Below, one piece after another: positions 42,423 through 54,127 of a DNA stretch of 64,000 nucleotides. Under the pieces are notes generated by a model that was not told the DNA's origin, ran no database searches, and saw only the letters and a list, made by a program, of their open reading frames with translations. The position numbers were made by a program, and so were the translations under genes. The DNA comes from Halichondria panicea (lineage: Eukaryota > Porifera > Demospongiae > Suberitida > Halichondriidae): NCBI RefSeq assembly GCF_963675165.1, contig NC_087378.1, positions 8,242,809 to 8,306,808 on the forward strand, given 5' to 3'. The first letter of the stretch is position 1; each line of letters begins with the position of its first letter.

Positions 42423-43958
42423 ATGGTTACGTGCATGATGGCTACTAATGTACGAGCACTGCAGACTGTCAGCTTCTTGGTGATGCTAGCAATCATTGTG
42501 AATGCTAGGGTGGTTTCAGAGCAATTAGGAGAGCAAGAAGACAATGGGGAAATGTCGAGAAAGTTTCTTTACGGTATCAAACAAGGAAATATCGATCAAA
42601 TAAAAAAAGAAATGTTGGCGCTGTTACTGAATGATCAAGAAACCAATGCTCAAGCTCCCTCGCAATTACAAAGCCTTTTTGAAGAAGACCTCGACATTCC
42701 AAAGAAAGAGATGGACCCTGCAACTAGCAAACCAGAAGAAGCTCAAGCCCAAGATGGCATGTATAGTTCAGACCTCTTTGAAGGAGACCTCGACATTCCA
42801 CAGGAAGAGATAGACGCTGCGTACGGAACATCTTCAGAAGTAAGTCAAAAAATTAAGTGACTTGCATGTAAATGTGTTCAAGATACCTTTTAGTTTAACG
42901 TTATCATACGCATTAATTGTGTAATCTTCATAATTATATTCAGGCCACCTGTTGTTGAGAAAAGCTCCACTGCAACAAGTCTATATGTACATAATTATGT
43001 ACTTTACTGCAGGCTAAGCTTCAGAAGGCTACAAGTGACGTCAATAAACTATGGGAACAAGGAGTCGTCTACTACGACTTTGATATCTCAGTTCCAAATT
43101 TTCTGCAAAATATTATACAAGGCGCAATGGACGAATATGAGCAACACACGTGTCTAAAGTTTGAGCTTAGATCCCCTACAGCTACTTGGACTACACAACA
43201 ACATATTACTTTCAAAAGCTCCGGCCAATTTTGTTCTTCTAACTCGGTTGGGAGAGCGATTGATTACATGCAGAAAATTAATCTTCTGAGACTAGGTTGA
43301 GCAAAGTAGACCGGACAGAGACAACTACCTTACAGTAAACTGGAACAACATCGAAGCAGGCAAGGCATATCAATTTGAATTACGCCACAAAGTTGATTAC
43401 CAAGGTGAAGAATACGACTATGCTTCAATTATGCATTATCCATAGGATGCCTACAGTAAGAATGGACAGTTCACAATGGCCGTTAACAATGACAATAGAT
43501 ACAAGAAACAAGGAAGCCCTACTATTGGGCATAGACCACACCTTAGTCCGGGTGACATCAGGCAGGTGAATAAAATGTACAAGTGCTACAACCCATCCGG
43601 TGACTGGGGAAGGCTACGTGTTCATGTAAAAAAAGCAACTGGGCTGCGAGTTTTTGGCAGGGACATATACTGTATCAAAATTACTGCCTATCACACTGAT
43701 GGAAAGGAAACGTATACATCAAGACAAGGAGTGTTTACTTATCCAGATGAATTTTCATGGGAAAATGTGTTTATAGCCAAATCGTATTATCAACACTGGC
43801 GTTACTTCGAGATAAGGATAATGTATGGGTGGAGAGATGTGATTAGTCGGCAGCAAACCATATGGGTCAAACCTCCAGGAGTGCCAATGAATGATTCGTA
43901 CTGCATGGCAGATGGGAATCACAACATTTGTGTCTACTTGTACTACAAAGTTTATTAA
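42423..43958 (+). pseudogene. Astacin-like copy 2, zinc-binding motif deleted
   Basis: Exon 1 (42423 to about 42840) is intact: a signal peptide (RALQTVSFLVMLAIIVNA), propeptide repeats ([28 protein letters not shown]) and a good GTAAGT donor. Exon 2 starts at 43013 with AKLQKATSDVNKLWEQG. At about 43297 roughly 65-70 bp are missing relative to copy 3, removing the whole HExxHxxGxxH zinc site and shifting frame. The sequence resumes at GCAAAGTAGACCGGACAGAG. A second lesion is an in-frame TAG at 43443-43445 in the Met-turn segment. The C-terminal C2-like region (WGRLRVHVKKATGL to CVYLYYKVY) is open to 43958. It cannot encode an active protease. A C-terminal fragment could only be made from a separate start. 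Confidence 0.82.
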
Positions 43959-44499
43959 CAAGATTACTTAGCTCAGTCGCATACTCTTTATATATGCTGT
44001 AGCATTTTTTTAATTAGGCTGACTTGATTATGCATGGTTGTCACTCTGTTATAGGTATTCCTAGAAGTACGTACATGTGACTCAGTGTATATGCACACGC
44101 TGCATGTAAGCTTATATACTTTTGTCACCGTGTTCAGAGCACAGAGAATTAGCTACAAAAACTTTAAGCCTTGCTACTTGTGTACAGTTTTATATAGCAT
44201 ATAAGCTACTAGAAATGTGATGGGATGACTGGAGTAAACTACGTACACACACATGCATGATTAGCCTTACATGTTCCCGAGCTGTAATAGTTCTGAACCA
44301 TTAGATAAGAGAATGTAGGGAGGTAAGGTACATTAGCTATGGTAGGTGTTTACTCCTATGGTAGGTGTTTACTCCTAGGCATGCGTGTAACTTTATATCT
44401 TAATGTCCATGCACACAATGTATAAGGATGTTATGTGCAGTTATCCCAGAAGCTTATAAAAGGAGTGGTGTTACACTTCATCTTCATTCAACTCAACGG
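43959..44499. other. Spacer between astacin-like copies 2 and 3
   Basis: 3' flank similar to that of copy 1 (GGTTGTCACTCTGTTA, TATTCCTAGAAGTACGTAC), a direct repeat of TATGGTAGGTGTTTACTCCT (about 44338-44377), and the TATA box of copy 3 at 44455-44462. No other gene was seen. Confidence 0.7.
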
Positions 44500-46254
44500 A
44501 TGGTTACATGCATGATGGCTACTAACGTACGAGCACTGCAGACTGTCAGCTTCTTGCTGATGCTAGCAATCACTGTGAATGCTAGGGTGGTTTCAGAGCA
44601 AGTACGAGGACAAGAAGACAATGGGGAAATGTCGAGAGAGTTTTTCAAACAAGGACATATTGGTGATGGTGACATTGATCAAATAAAGAAAGAAATTTTG
44701 GCGCTGCTACTGAATGATCAAGAAACCAAAGCTCAAGCTCCCTCGCAATTGCAAAGCCTGAAGACCTCGACATAAAAAAAGAAGAAATGGACCCTGAATA
44801 CAGACCAACTAGCAAACCAGAAGAAGCTCAAGCTCAAGATGGCATGTACAATCCAGATCTCTTTGAAGGAGACCTCAAGATTTCAGATAAACAGATAAAG
44901 GCCGCGTACAGAAAGTTTTCAGACGTAAGAAAAGTGACTTGTGTTCAAGATACTTTTGTAGTAGGTATCATAATTATGCATTGGTTTATTATCTGTATAG
45001 CATATTTGCATGTACACTGTAAGCTATAATATTATACACTCCCACAACAATATATTGTGTTGGTAGGCAAGTTCACACTTGCAAGGGGCATTTTAAAAAA
45101 TCAATGGGAAAAAAGCTAAATTATATAGTGAGCTTTGACTGTAAACTAGCCGAAAAAGTATACCCGACTATTCAGGCCACCCATTGTTGTTCCAAAGTGT
45201 CCAATTAGAAAACCTCAAGTCTATATAATTATGTACTTTACTGCAGGCTGAGCTTCAGAAGGCTACAAGTGACGTCAATAAACTATGGGAACTAGGATAT
45301 GTCTACTACGACTTGGATGAATCAGTTGACTATCATACGCGAACTATCATACGAGGTGCAATGGACGAATATGAGCAACACACGTGTCTAAGGTTCTACC
45401 TTAAAACCCCTACAACTACTTGGATTACACAGTTTATTCATTTTCAAAGCAGCGACCGAGGGTGTTATTCCACCTCAGTTGGGCAAGCACTCAGTATGCA
45501 AACAATCAATCTTGACAGCATAGGTTGTGCTACGCATAGTACAGTTCTACATGAAATTGGTCATGCGATCGGTTTTTGGCATGAGCAAAGTAGACCGGAC
45601 AGAGACAACTACGTTACGATAAACTGGGACAATATCAAAGCAGGCAAGGAACATAATTTTAATTTACGCCACAAAGTTGATTACCAAGATGAAGAGTACG
45701 ACTATGCTTCAATTATGCATTATCAATTGGATGCCTTCACCAGAAGTTATCAGAAAACGTTGAGCATTAACAATTTTGAGAAATTAATTGAACAAGGATT
45801 CCCTGCTGTTGGGCACGGAGAACACCTCAGTCCAGGTGATATCAGGCAGGTGAATAAACTGTACGATTGTTATAACCCATCCGGTTACTGGGGAAGACTA
45901 CGTGTTCATGTACATAAAGCGACTGGGCTACCTTCTGACACGTACTATGCTGACGTGGCTGCTATTTACACTTACGGAACTACTGGTTATGGAGTGCAGT
46001 CGTTTCCATCAACAAAATTGTCCAATAATTATCCAGCTGACTATACATGGACATATGTACATACAACCGCTAATCAAAAAAACTGGCGCTACTTCAGGAT
46101 ATGGATAACGAATGAGGAGGGAGATACAGTGATTAGTCGGCAAACCATATGGATCAAAACTTCAGGAGTAAAAGTTGAAGATTCGTACTGCTTGAAAGAT
46201 GAGCAAGATGTGGAGCGCATGAAATGTGTCTACTTCAACTACGAAATCGTTTGA
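44500..46254 (+). CDS. Astacin-like metalloprotease copy 3 with C2-like C-terminus; catalytic exon intact, propeptide frameshifted
   Basis: Secreted zinc endopeptidase by family (M12A). Exon 1 (44500 to about 44930) has the signal peptide [18 protein letters not shown] and the propeptide. Seven bases are missing at about 44760 relative to copy 2 (AAAGCCTGAAGACC versus AAAGCCTTTTTGAAGAAGACC), giving a TAA soon after; the original frame resumes downstream ([20 protein letters not shown]). Exon 2 (45247-46254) is fully open: [20 protein letters not shown] for zinc binding, the Met-turn [26 protein letters not shown], then a C2-like region (LRVHVHKATGLPSDTYYADV to CVYFNYEIV). It is the only copy with a complete active site. 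Whether an alternative splice bypasses the frameshift is unknown. Confidence 0.75.
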
Positions 46255-46715
46255 AAAATAACAAACAAGAAATACGTTACTTACATTGTAGCTACCAAAC
46301 TCTGTAGCATTTATTTCAGCTGACTTAATTGTGTGTAGACAGTAGTTATGAAGTATTCAACGTGTGTATAGACTGAACTTCAGTAGAGCTCTCACATTCA
46401 TACGTTTCTGTTGCTATAGCTACATGAACGTAACAGCATAGCCTTATCAGTTTTAATTTGTTGCTAGTGTTTTTCAGAGTATAAAACATGTTGTGTTTAG
46501 CAAACGGTAATGGAAATGGTCAATCTGTTAGGTATTCCTATAACATGTGACTCAGTGTATATGCACATGCACATGCTAAGCTATAATAACCGGGTAATCT
46601 TACTTTCGCTAATCCAAATAGCTTGTTCAGATTAGTGAAGGGGAGGAGTGTAGTTACACACGATAGTGATGTGTATGCACAACTCACTAAGTACAGTAAC
46701 TCTTATCTCACGTAC
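46255..46715. other. Spacer, astacin-like copy 3 to duplicated WDR35 exon 2
   Basis: The 3' flank resembles that of copy 1. The block 46612-46708 (AATCCAAATAGCTTGTTCAG...) duplicates 40547-40640 without the 309-bp insertion. Confidence 0.75.
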
Positions 46716-46980
46716 CGTTGTGTCCCTCGAGGGTTTGGTTCATGGAGAGGTTACTAGGGGCAGCAAGACCCTTGAGTTTAGCATCCTTGGAGGCCAGTGT
46801 CTCCAGTTGTAGTACCTTGAGTAGTCCATCCTCCCCACCACACGCTATCCAACCCTTGCTACTGTGCCATGAGATGGTTGCCAGGGCAGAGTCATTAGGG
46901 ATAGCAATCTAACAAAGGGAACTCTAAAGGAGGTATGCATGTAGGATCCATCTTACCTTCTTACTCAGATAAACTAGCAT
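46716..46980 (-). CDS. WDR35: Second copy of WDR35 exons 1 and 2
   Basis: Exon 1' (46957-46980) again encodes MLVYLSKK, and exon 2' (46716-46908, 193 nt) again encodes [15 protein letters not shown]... [11 protein letters not shown]. Against the copy at 40964-41228 I see one base change in each exon, both synonymous (GTC/GTT in Val; CAG/CAA in Gln). The donors differ (GTAAG here, GTGAG there) but both are good. With an intact frame and splice sites, this copy could serve as an alternative 5' end reading through a 9-kb intron to exon 3, or it could be a recent non-functional duplicate. Confidence 0.88.
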
Positions 46981-47242
46981 GCTGTGGCTCATAATTATTT
47001 TGCAGGCAGATCCACCCCCTTATTATTTTCACAAAGGGAATGGTCGTCTACGGGAAACAGCTGTAGCAAGGGAAGGAGGGTGGTTAGATTTTTGCTTCTC
47101 TGTCCCTCATGCAACCCGCGGCGTGTTATCAAGTTGAACAGCATAATTATGACAACAAAAATAATTACAAAATAAAAATGTAAAAAAGTTTGCACACACT
47201 GCACACATTGCACACATTGCACACATGATAAATTTCTGCACT

Positions 47243-50200
47243 TCACAACTCTGCATGAAGAGAGAGGAGTATAAAATGCACACAATTATTATTATTATTA
47301 TAGTACTCACCTTTTGCTAGAATACATATATTTTGTGCAAGTGACACATTTGATTGTCGGAGCATAACATCGACCAATATCTTGTAGGTGGCATTGAAAC
47401 CATTTTTCTCGTGCCACCTGTTCAAAACTTCTCGTGCACCATATTTTGCAGCGAATGGATCGGTTTTAATAGCAAAGATGTCAGTGGGGCTTAGTTCTAA
47501 GTCATCAGCCAGTATCTTCCAGTTAAAAATGTGTTCACTTAATGTTCTGAGTTTTTTTGGTGAGCATTCTCTTTCCAGGTCTTGCTGTGTAACACCAGTA
47601 CGTTGAATCAGATCATTGCATGTCACAGAGGTTGCAACTAGAAATGTGTTACACATACGGTAAATTAAGACACATGCACAATACCCAGAAAGTACCTTCA
47701 ACTGATTCACTCTGAGATGAGCGTGACGACAGGGAAGGAGATCTGGAAGGTGGAACTGATAGATTGAACTTTAGTCCGTCTGGGTTTGTTCCTCGAACTT
47801 CAAACGCACACTCCAGTGGTCGCAACCGCTCAGGAGTGCCATGGTTGCGTTGTATGGTTAGCACAATCCGTGGGGGGTAACTTAAGGTCATTTGTTTGTA
47901 TCTTTTATTCCTAAGCGGCAAATCAATGACATCTCGTTGGATCTGGACAATACATGAAGAACTTCAGTATGACATTGTGGATTATTAACTTACAACACAA
48001 GGGCTTATGGCTGGTGTGATGGTGGTGTCTTCAATGGTTTGGGGTATTGTAAGCTCAATCTCGTCTTCTGACAATTGGGTATGACACTGAATGTTCTCAA
48101 ATTCTTCACTTCCATACATCTTGCTCAGATAGGTTTCCAAACTCTACATTAATTTATAATCGTTAAATGTAACAATGTAAATTTTACCTTCTGGTAGACT
48201 TCATGATCTAAGGAAACTGCAAAGATGGCATGGCAAATTGGCAGGAGGACAACAGGCTTGTGAAGGCAGACCATATAGAAATTCTTCTGATCTATGGATT
48301 GATTCATTATGATGTGTACACTGTACATGTATATAGCGTAACATACTTCTCCTCTTGCGTCTTGCTAGTATTCCAAAGCAGAAGTGGCCCACATCCACAA
48401 CTACTTCCTGTTCTCCTGGCACAGTGTGAACTTCAGCAGAATCGTCTTGGACAAATTTCCATCTTGATACTTCATTACGAATGTCAGGTGTATCAAAACT
48501 GGTGAAAAAGGCAAGTTCATCTGCATCCTCGATAACGGCGAAAGTCTTTATTTTCAGCTGAACTTTTCTATGGAATACGCATGGTGGGTAGAGCAGGTAC
48601 ACAGGGCTAATTGGTACATAGCCACGACGCAGCTTAAAGGGCCCCTTCAAACAGGCCTAAACAGTTATGGGGACCGAATCGCCAGGAATGATAGCTTTCC
48701 GGGGGATGCTGACCGTGATTCCTTCTCCAATTATGACTGCACCGTCGTGATCAACTTGCTTTTGGGAACATGTTTTTGAAAATAGGACTCCAGGATAATT
48801 TAGCTTAACATCAGCAATATTCAGAACACTGAACTTAACATCACTTGAAGCTGCAAAAACAACTGAAAAACAAGTTTATAATAAATGTACACAGAATTAC
48901 CAATTGAAACAGGCTTTGCCCCATCAACAGAAGCCATTGAATCTGTGTCGCTAGCAGTACCGATCCCTGAGTCTGGCATGGTGGATGCTTGAGAGGAGAG
49001 CTTCCCAGAACTTGACTCGGAGGGTGCTGTGGCATCATCTTCATCAGTGTCGCTGCTATCAGAGGTATCAGAGGCCACTGTACGCTTGCGATGGTCGTTA
49101 CCTTCGTTACCTTCGCTATCTGAGTCAGAATCTGAAGGATACATTGGTGCCATTGAGTCTACTTCCACTTCTGATTCGTCATCTGATTGACAGGATGCAG
49201 TGGATGGTTCCTTTTCTTCATCGCTGCTAGAGTCAGAATCACTGCTGGGTAGGATGACTTCTTCATCAGAATCAGAGTCTGGATTTTGTAGGTCAACGTC
49301 AAAATCTGAAGCCATACTTTGTGTGAGGAACGTGCCAATTGTGGATCCAGTCGATACATGTGGTGTGCTTGGATTGATAACCATCTTTTTCTTAACTATC
49401 TTCTTCCGTACTTTTCTCGTCTGGGCCTGATTTCGTTGTAGAAGTTGTGGAGAAATAGCAGCTTGTGGAGGAATAGCAGCTTGTTGGTAGAAAATAATAG
49501 GAGGGATAAATGGTGGTAGCAAAGGAACCGTTGGATGAGGTGGTACAAATGGTTTGGCATTTGGATCTAATGGTTTGCGTTTGCGCTTGTGTTCAGATTT
49601 TCGGAATTTCGGATGAATGTATGGATAACGAACTAGGTCGTTGCAGTTAAAGCATCTGACATCTTGTGTAGCATGACACCTTTGATAGAATGTACGGTGG
49701 TCACATGTTTCGTTCTGACAAATGTAGCGGCCAATTCCAAACTCTAAATGCCGAGGAAGGGCATCGTATTTCACCTTACACTCATGGCAAGTAGACACAG
49801 CTTTGGTAATGAGAACTACTGTCCACCAGTAGCGATCACAATCTCCACAAGTCCAGTAAGTAAGTCATGTTTTGCCAGGGTAGCTTCGGTCAAGAGGTAA
49901 TTTGATTCAATGCCATCTTTGAGGATTTTGTCTTGATTAGTTTCTTTCATGATTTTCTGGGCTCTCTGTGAATCGCTTAAAACTTTTCGATCTGTGTTTT
50001 TTATTTTATGCTTGGTGAGAGATCCTCGCTGTAAAAACAACAAGAAATTTTATTTTTATATTTTTTATACATTAATAGTTTACCTGACAGAGTTCAAATA
50101 GTATCTGCTCTCTTGTAGAGACTATCTGGCTTCCAATGATTTCAATCCTGAGAATTCTACTTCTCATTTCTTGACATGTGATTTGTGATTGTGTGGACTT

Positions 50201-50432
50201 TCCAATTGCTTTACAGATAGCTGCGACTCGTTGGCTAGTCTGAGTGAGGTACTTTTCTCGTAAGTCCACACGTTCAATATATAACACCTGTGTATATAAT
50301 TATAACATAGATATATAAAGTATATAATACATACGTACGTACATGTAGATAGTATATAATACTGTTTATGTTGTACTATATTAGTAGATATACTGGACTA
50401 TAATTATGTACCTTTTGATTTCTTTTAGCCAT
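47243..50432 (-). CDS. Shiftless-like zinc module fused to ZU5 and Death domain; frame broken twice
   Basis: Exon 1 (50412-50432) encodes MAKRNQK. Exon 2 begins VLYIERVDLREKYL. The next exon has an N-terminal helical region (ESNYLLTEATLAKHD), then WTCGDCDRYWW, CHECKVKYDALPRHLEFG, CQNETCDHRTFYQR and CFNC, and further on NPSTPHVSTGSTIGTFLTQ before an acidic Ser/Asp tract. This order and spacing match SHFL/C19orf66, an interferon-induced inhibitor of programmed -1 ribosomal frameshifting. It continues into a ZU5-type region (GAVIIGEGITVSIPRKAIIP, YVPISPVYLLYPP) and a UPA-like stretch (FAVSLDHEVYQK). The Death domain (WKILADDLELSPTDIFAIKT, AREVLNRWHEKNG) ends LAKEL at 47243. Two lesions break the frame: a shift near 49850-49867 and an in-frame TAG at 48657-48659. 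Possible explanations are decay, an allele, or assembly error. Confidence 0.78.
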
Positions 50433-50640
50433 TGTCAATAAATAGATGGTAAAATTGAATGATGATAGACAAGTCTAGTCTTTTATATATCATGTAGATC
50501 TTGTCCAAATATAAATATATCTAAGGCTGATCCAGACCCACCCACTTTTATAAGAAAAAAATGGGAAAGGTCGTCGGCAGAACAAACTGTTTGCAAAGGA
50601 ATCACACACAAACCACTCTATAACATTATGCACACATTAT
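50433..50640. other. Spacer, SHFL-like gene 5' side to BLOC1S5 3' end
   Basis: Includes GATCCAGACCCACCCACTTT and GGGAAAGGTCGTCGGCAGAA (50530-50585). These resemble, in diverged form, the sequence at 47009-47065 on the far side of the SHFL-like gene. Confidence 0.5.
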
Positions 50641-52118
<1,478 letters not shown>

Positions 52119-52224
52119 TATTTTGTTCCTTTGTTTAGGTTCAAAAGTTTAAAGTTCAATTGTTTTTCTCGAAATTCTAGATAGAGTCCACCACATCCAA
52201 AATTTAACTGAAGCTGAAGAGAAG
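52119..52224. promoter_or_regulatory. Bidirectional BLOC1S5 / CHRAC1 promoter
   Basis: Only 106 bp separate the two opposing start codons. No TATA box is seen. Confidence 0.65.
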
Positions 52225-53346
52225 ATGTCTGCAAGCTCAACACCGATCATGGTTAAGAAACAGTCTACTGAGATGAAGCTCGTACATACGAAGGACAACA
52301 GACTTACCCCAAGCAAATCTCCATCTGATAACCGTGTCACTAAGATCATTAAGACCAGCCCCTCTGTTCCAAAGTCAGTTATTAGGGAACCACCTCCAAA
52401 ACAAGAGTCAGACATTACCTGTGCTAAACCCATCGTGATACCAACCATTCCAAACCTGCTGTCAATAATTAAAGGACAGTCAACGTTGTCTCAGTTCTTC
52501 TCTGGCACACTTCCGCCTCTCTCCTCTGCTCAACCCAGCAAGCCCAGGCCCATAATCCCTCAGCCTAAAAAGTCCACGGTCCATCCACACACATACTCCA
52601 CAACTTCTCAATCCAGCAAGATCCCTCCTACACACTCCACTGCTGCCCACTCCACAAGCACACACTCCACTGCCCCTCAGCGTACCAAGCCCATCATGAT
52701 GCACAACAACTTTTCAGTCTCCCAGAAGATTACACAGTCGACATTTAACTCGAATCCAAATCCATTTCAAAAGCACCAAAAGGAAATACCCTTAACAAAA
52801 AAGCCACTGACCCCCAAAAATAGAAAAGGGCACTCTAAAGCAAGCAGCTCTCTAGCACTGCCAACTGGAAGCAGCTCGAAGGACGAAGACACCCTCCAAC
52901 CTCCGAAGGCAAAGAAGGCCAAGATAACGAATGCCCCTGGTCTACCCATGTCCAGAGTCAGGACCATCATGAAAACACACGTCCAATCTAACCAGAACTC
53001 AGTGAATATTGGTCAGGAGTCAGTGGCTGTCATTGCAAGAGCAGCTGTGAGTGTGTGAGTGTGTGAGCTGTATCTGTGTTATATGGTGTTCTCTGTAGGA
53101 ACTGTTTATTGCTGAGCTAGGGAGACGATCTCAGAAACAAACCAAAGAAGAGAAGACAGTAACCTACACCCACTTAGGTGAGCCTTGATCTTGTGTTAGC
53201 CATATATTCATGTTCTGTACTCCACTACAGCCCAAGCTGTGCAGCAGAGCCAGGACATGCACTTCTTACATGCAGTGGTGCCCAAGAAAGTTCTAGCCAA
53301 AGACTATCTCACCCCGTCTTGTAATGGCGGTCATTCTACAGACTAG
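52225..53346 (+). CDS. CHRAC1: CHRAC1 histone-fold protein with long N-terminal extension and PIP-box-like motif
   Basis: CHRAC1 is a histone-fold subunit (pairing with POLE3) of ISWI/CHRAC chromatin remodellers. The histone fold begins near residue 238 of exon 1 (LPMSRVRTIMKTHVQSNQNS, GQESVAVIARAA). It continues across two short introns with ELFIAELGRRSQKQTKEEKT, VTYTHLAQAVQQSQDMHFLH and AVVPKKVLAKDYL, in register with the CHRAC1 family to its end. The stop is at 53344-53346. Vertebrate CHRAC1 starts directly at the fold. Here about 237 residues precede it, Ser/Thr/Pro/Lys-rich and probably disordered, with HSTxxHST repeats. That extension contains QSTLSQFF (about residues 93-100), which fits the PCNA-binding PIP-box pattern QxxLxxFF. 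ATG 52225 follows stops upstream, so the extension is part of the open frame. Fold match strong, motif function inferred. Confidence 0.88.
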
Positions 53347-53686
53347 ACTGTTAATTATTGTACACACATTCTTTGTATTTATCAGTTAGTTGTGTTCGTT
53401 TATATATTTAAACAAATTGTTGGTGGTTTTTTGAGCAAATATAATCAGCTTTTGGTTAGTTTACTGTCCAGTCAACTGATATAATATACTGAAGCTCTAT
53501 CCACACCCTTTTCTTTCATTAACGGTAAAGATCATCCTACATCACCAGTAGCAATATTCTCTATCATGTACATGTCTTCAGTCTTGAATACTTTCATTTT
53601 AAACTGCACAACATAATTATAGTGGAACACATGGTAAAGAGGTGAGGGACAAGCAAAATAAAAAGATGATAGCTAGCTAGAGATGT
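53347..53686. other. Intergenic, CHRAC1 and PCLAF 3' ends
   Basis: AT-rich stretch between convergent genes, likely holding both polyadenylation regions. No coding signal is seen. Confidence 0.6.
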
Positions 53687-54127
53687 TCACTCGTCGTCAG
53701 TGTCACTGTTGAGCTGGGCAATGTCACCACTGAGTATGTGTAGGCCACTAGAAGAGCTCCCAGCTCCCTCCATATCAGCCGTGCCCTGTGTCTCATCAGG
53801 TACCAAGTCATTCTCAGAGAGGGATGTGTCGTCAGTGGACGAGCATCCTCTTGAAGACTCGCCCCCTCCAGACCCCATGAAGGCCTCCAGCCCTTTCTGC
53901 CACGAGGGCTTGGGCCAGATCTTGAGAGGGTTGCCTCCACAGCCAGTCTTCTTCTTGTTACTCGATGTGGGAGAAGCGGAGGACGATCGGGCAGTAGCTA
54001 GTGTCTTCCTGGGAGCCTTGGCAGCGACAGCTGTGTGTGGGAGGGAGGCACAGTCAAAACCACCTAGTAGCTAGTCTGATAGCTTACCTTTTCTGGCAGC
54101 AGCAGGATTGGCTCTTGTTCTGACCAT
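53687..54127 (-). CDS. PCLAF: PCNA-associated factor PCLAF (p15/PAF, KIAA0101) homologue
   Basis: PCLAF is a small, disordered nuclear protein that threads through the PCNA ring during replication and lesion bypass. Exon 1 ends at 54127 with MVRTRANPAAARK. Exon 2 continues in phase with AVAAKAPRKTLATARSSSAS, corresponding to the conserved N-terminus with its ubiquitinated lysines, then CGGNPLKIWPKPSWQKGLEAF, the position of the vertebrate PIP box. The core reads QKGLEAFM instead of QKGxxxFF, so the second aromatic is replaced by Met. The tail is acidic with LSENDL and ends NSDTDDE at 53687. There are two exons with a 54-bp intron. It is convergent with CHRAC1 and head-to-head with SLC25A32. 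Confidence 0.86.

Noticed and set aside
49840-49870. Programmed -1 ribosomal frameshift in the SHFL-like gene
   Set aside because: The shift direction would fit, but no X XXY YYZ slippery heptamer or downstream stem was seen; an indel is simpler.
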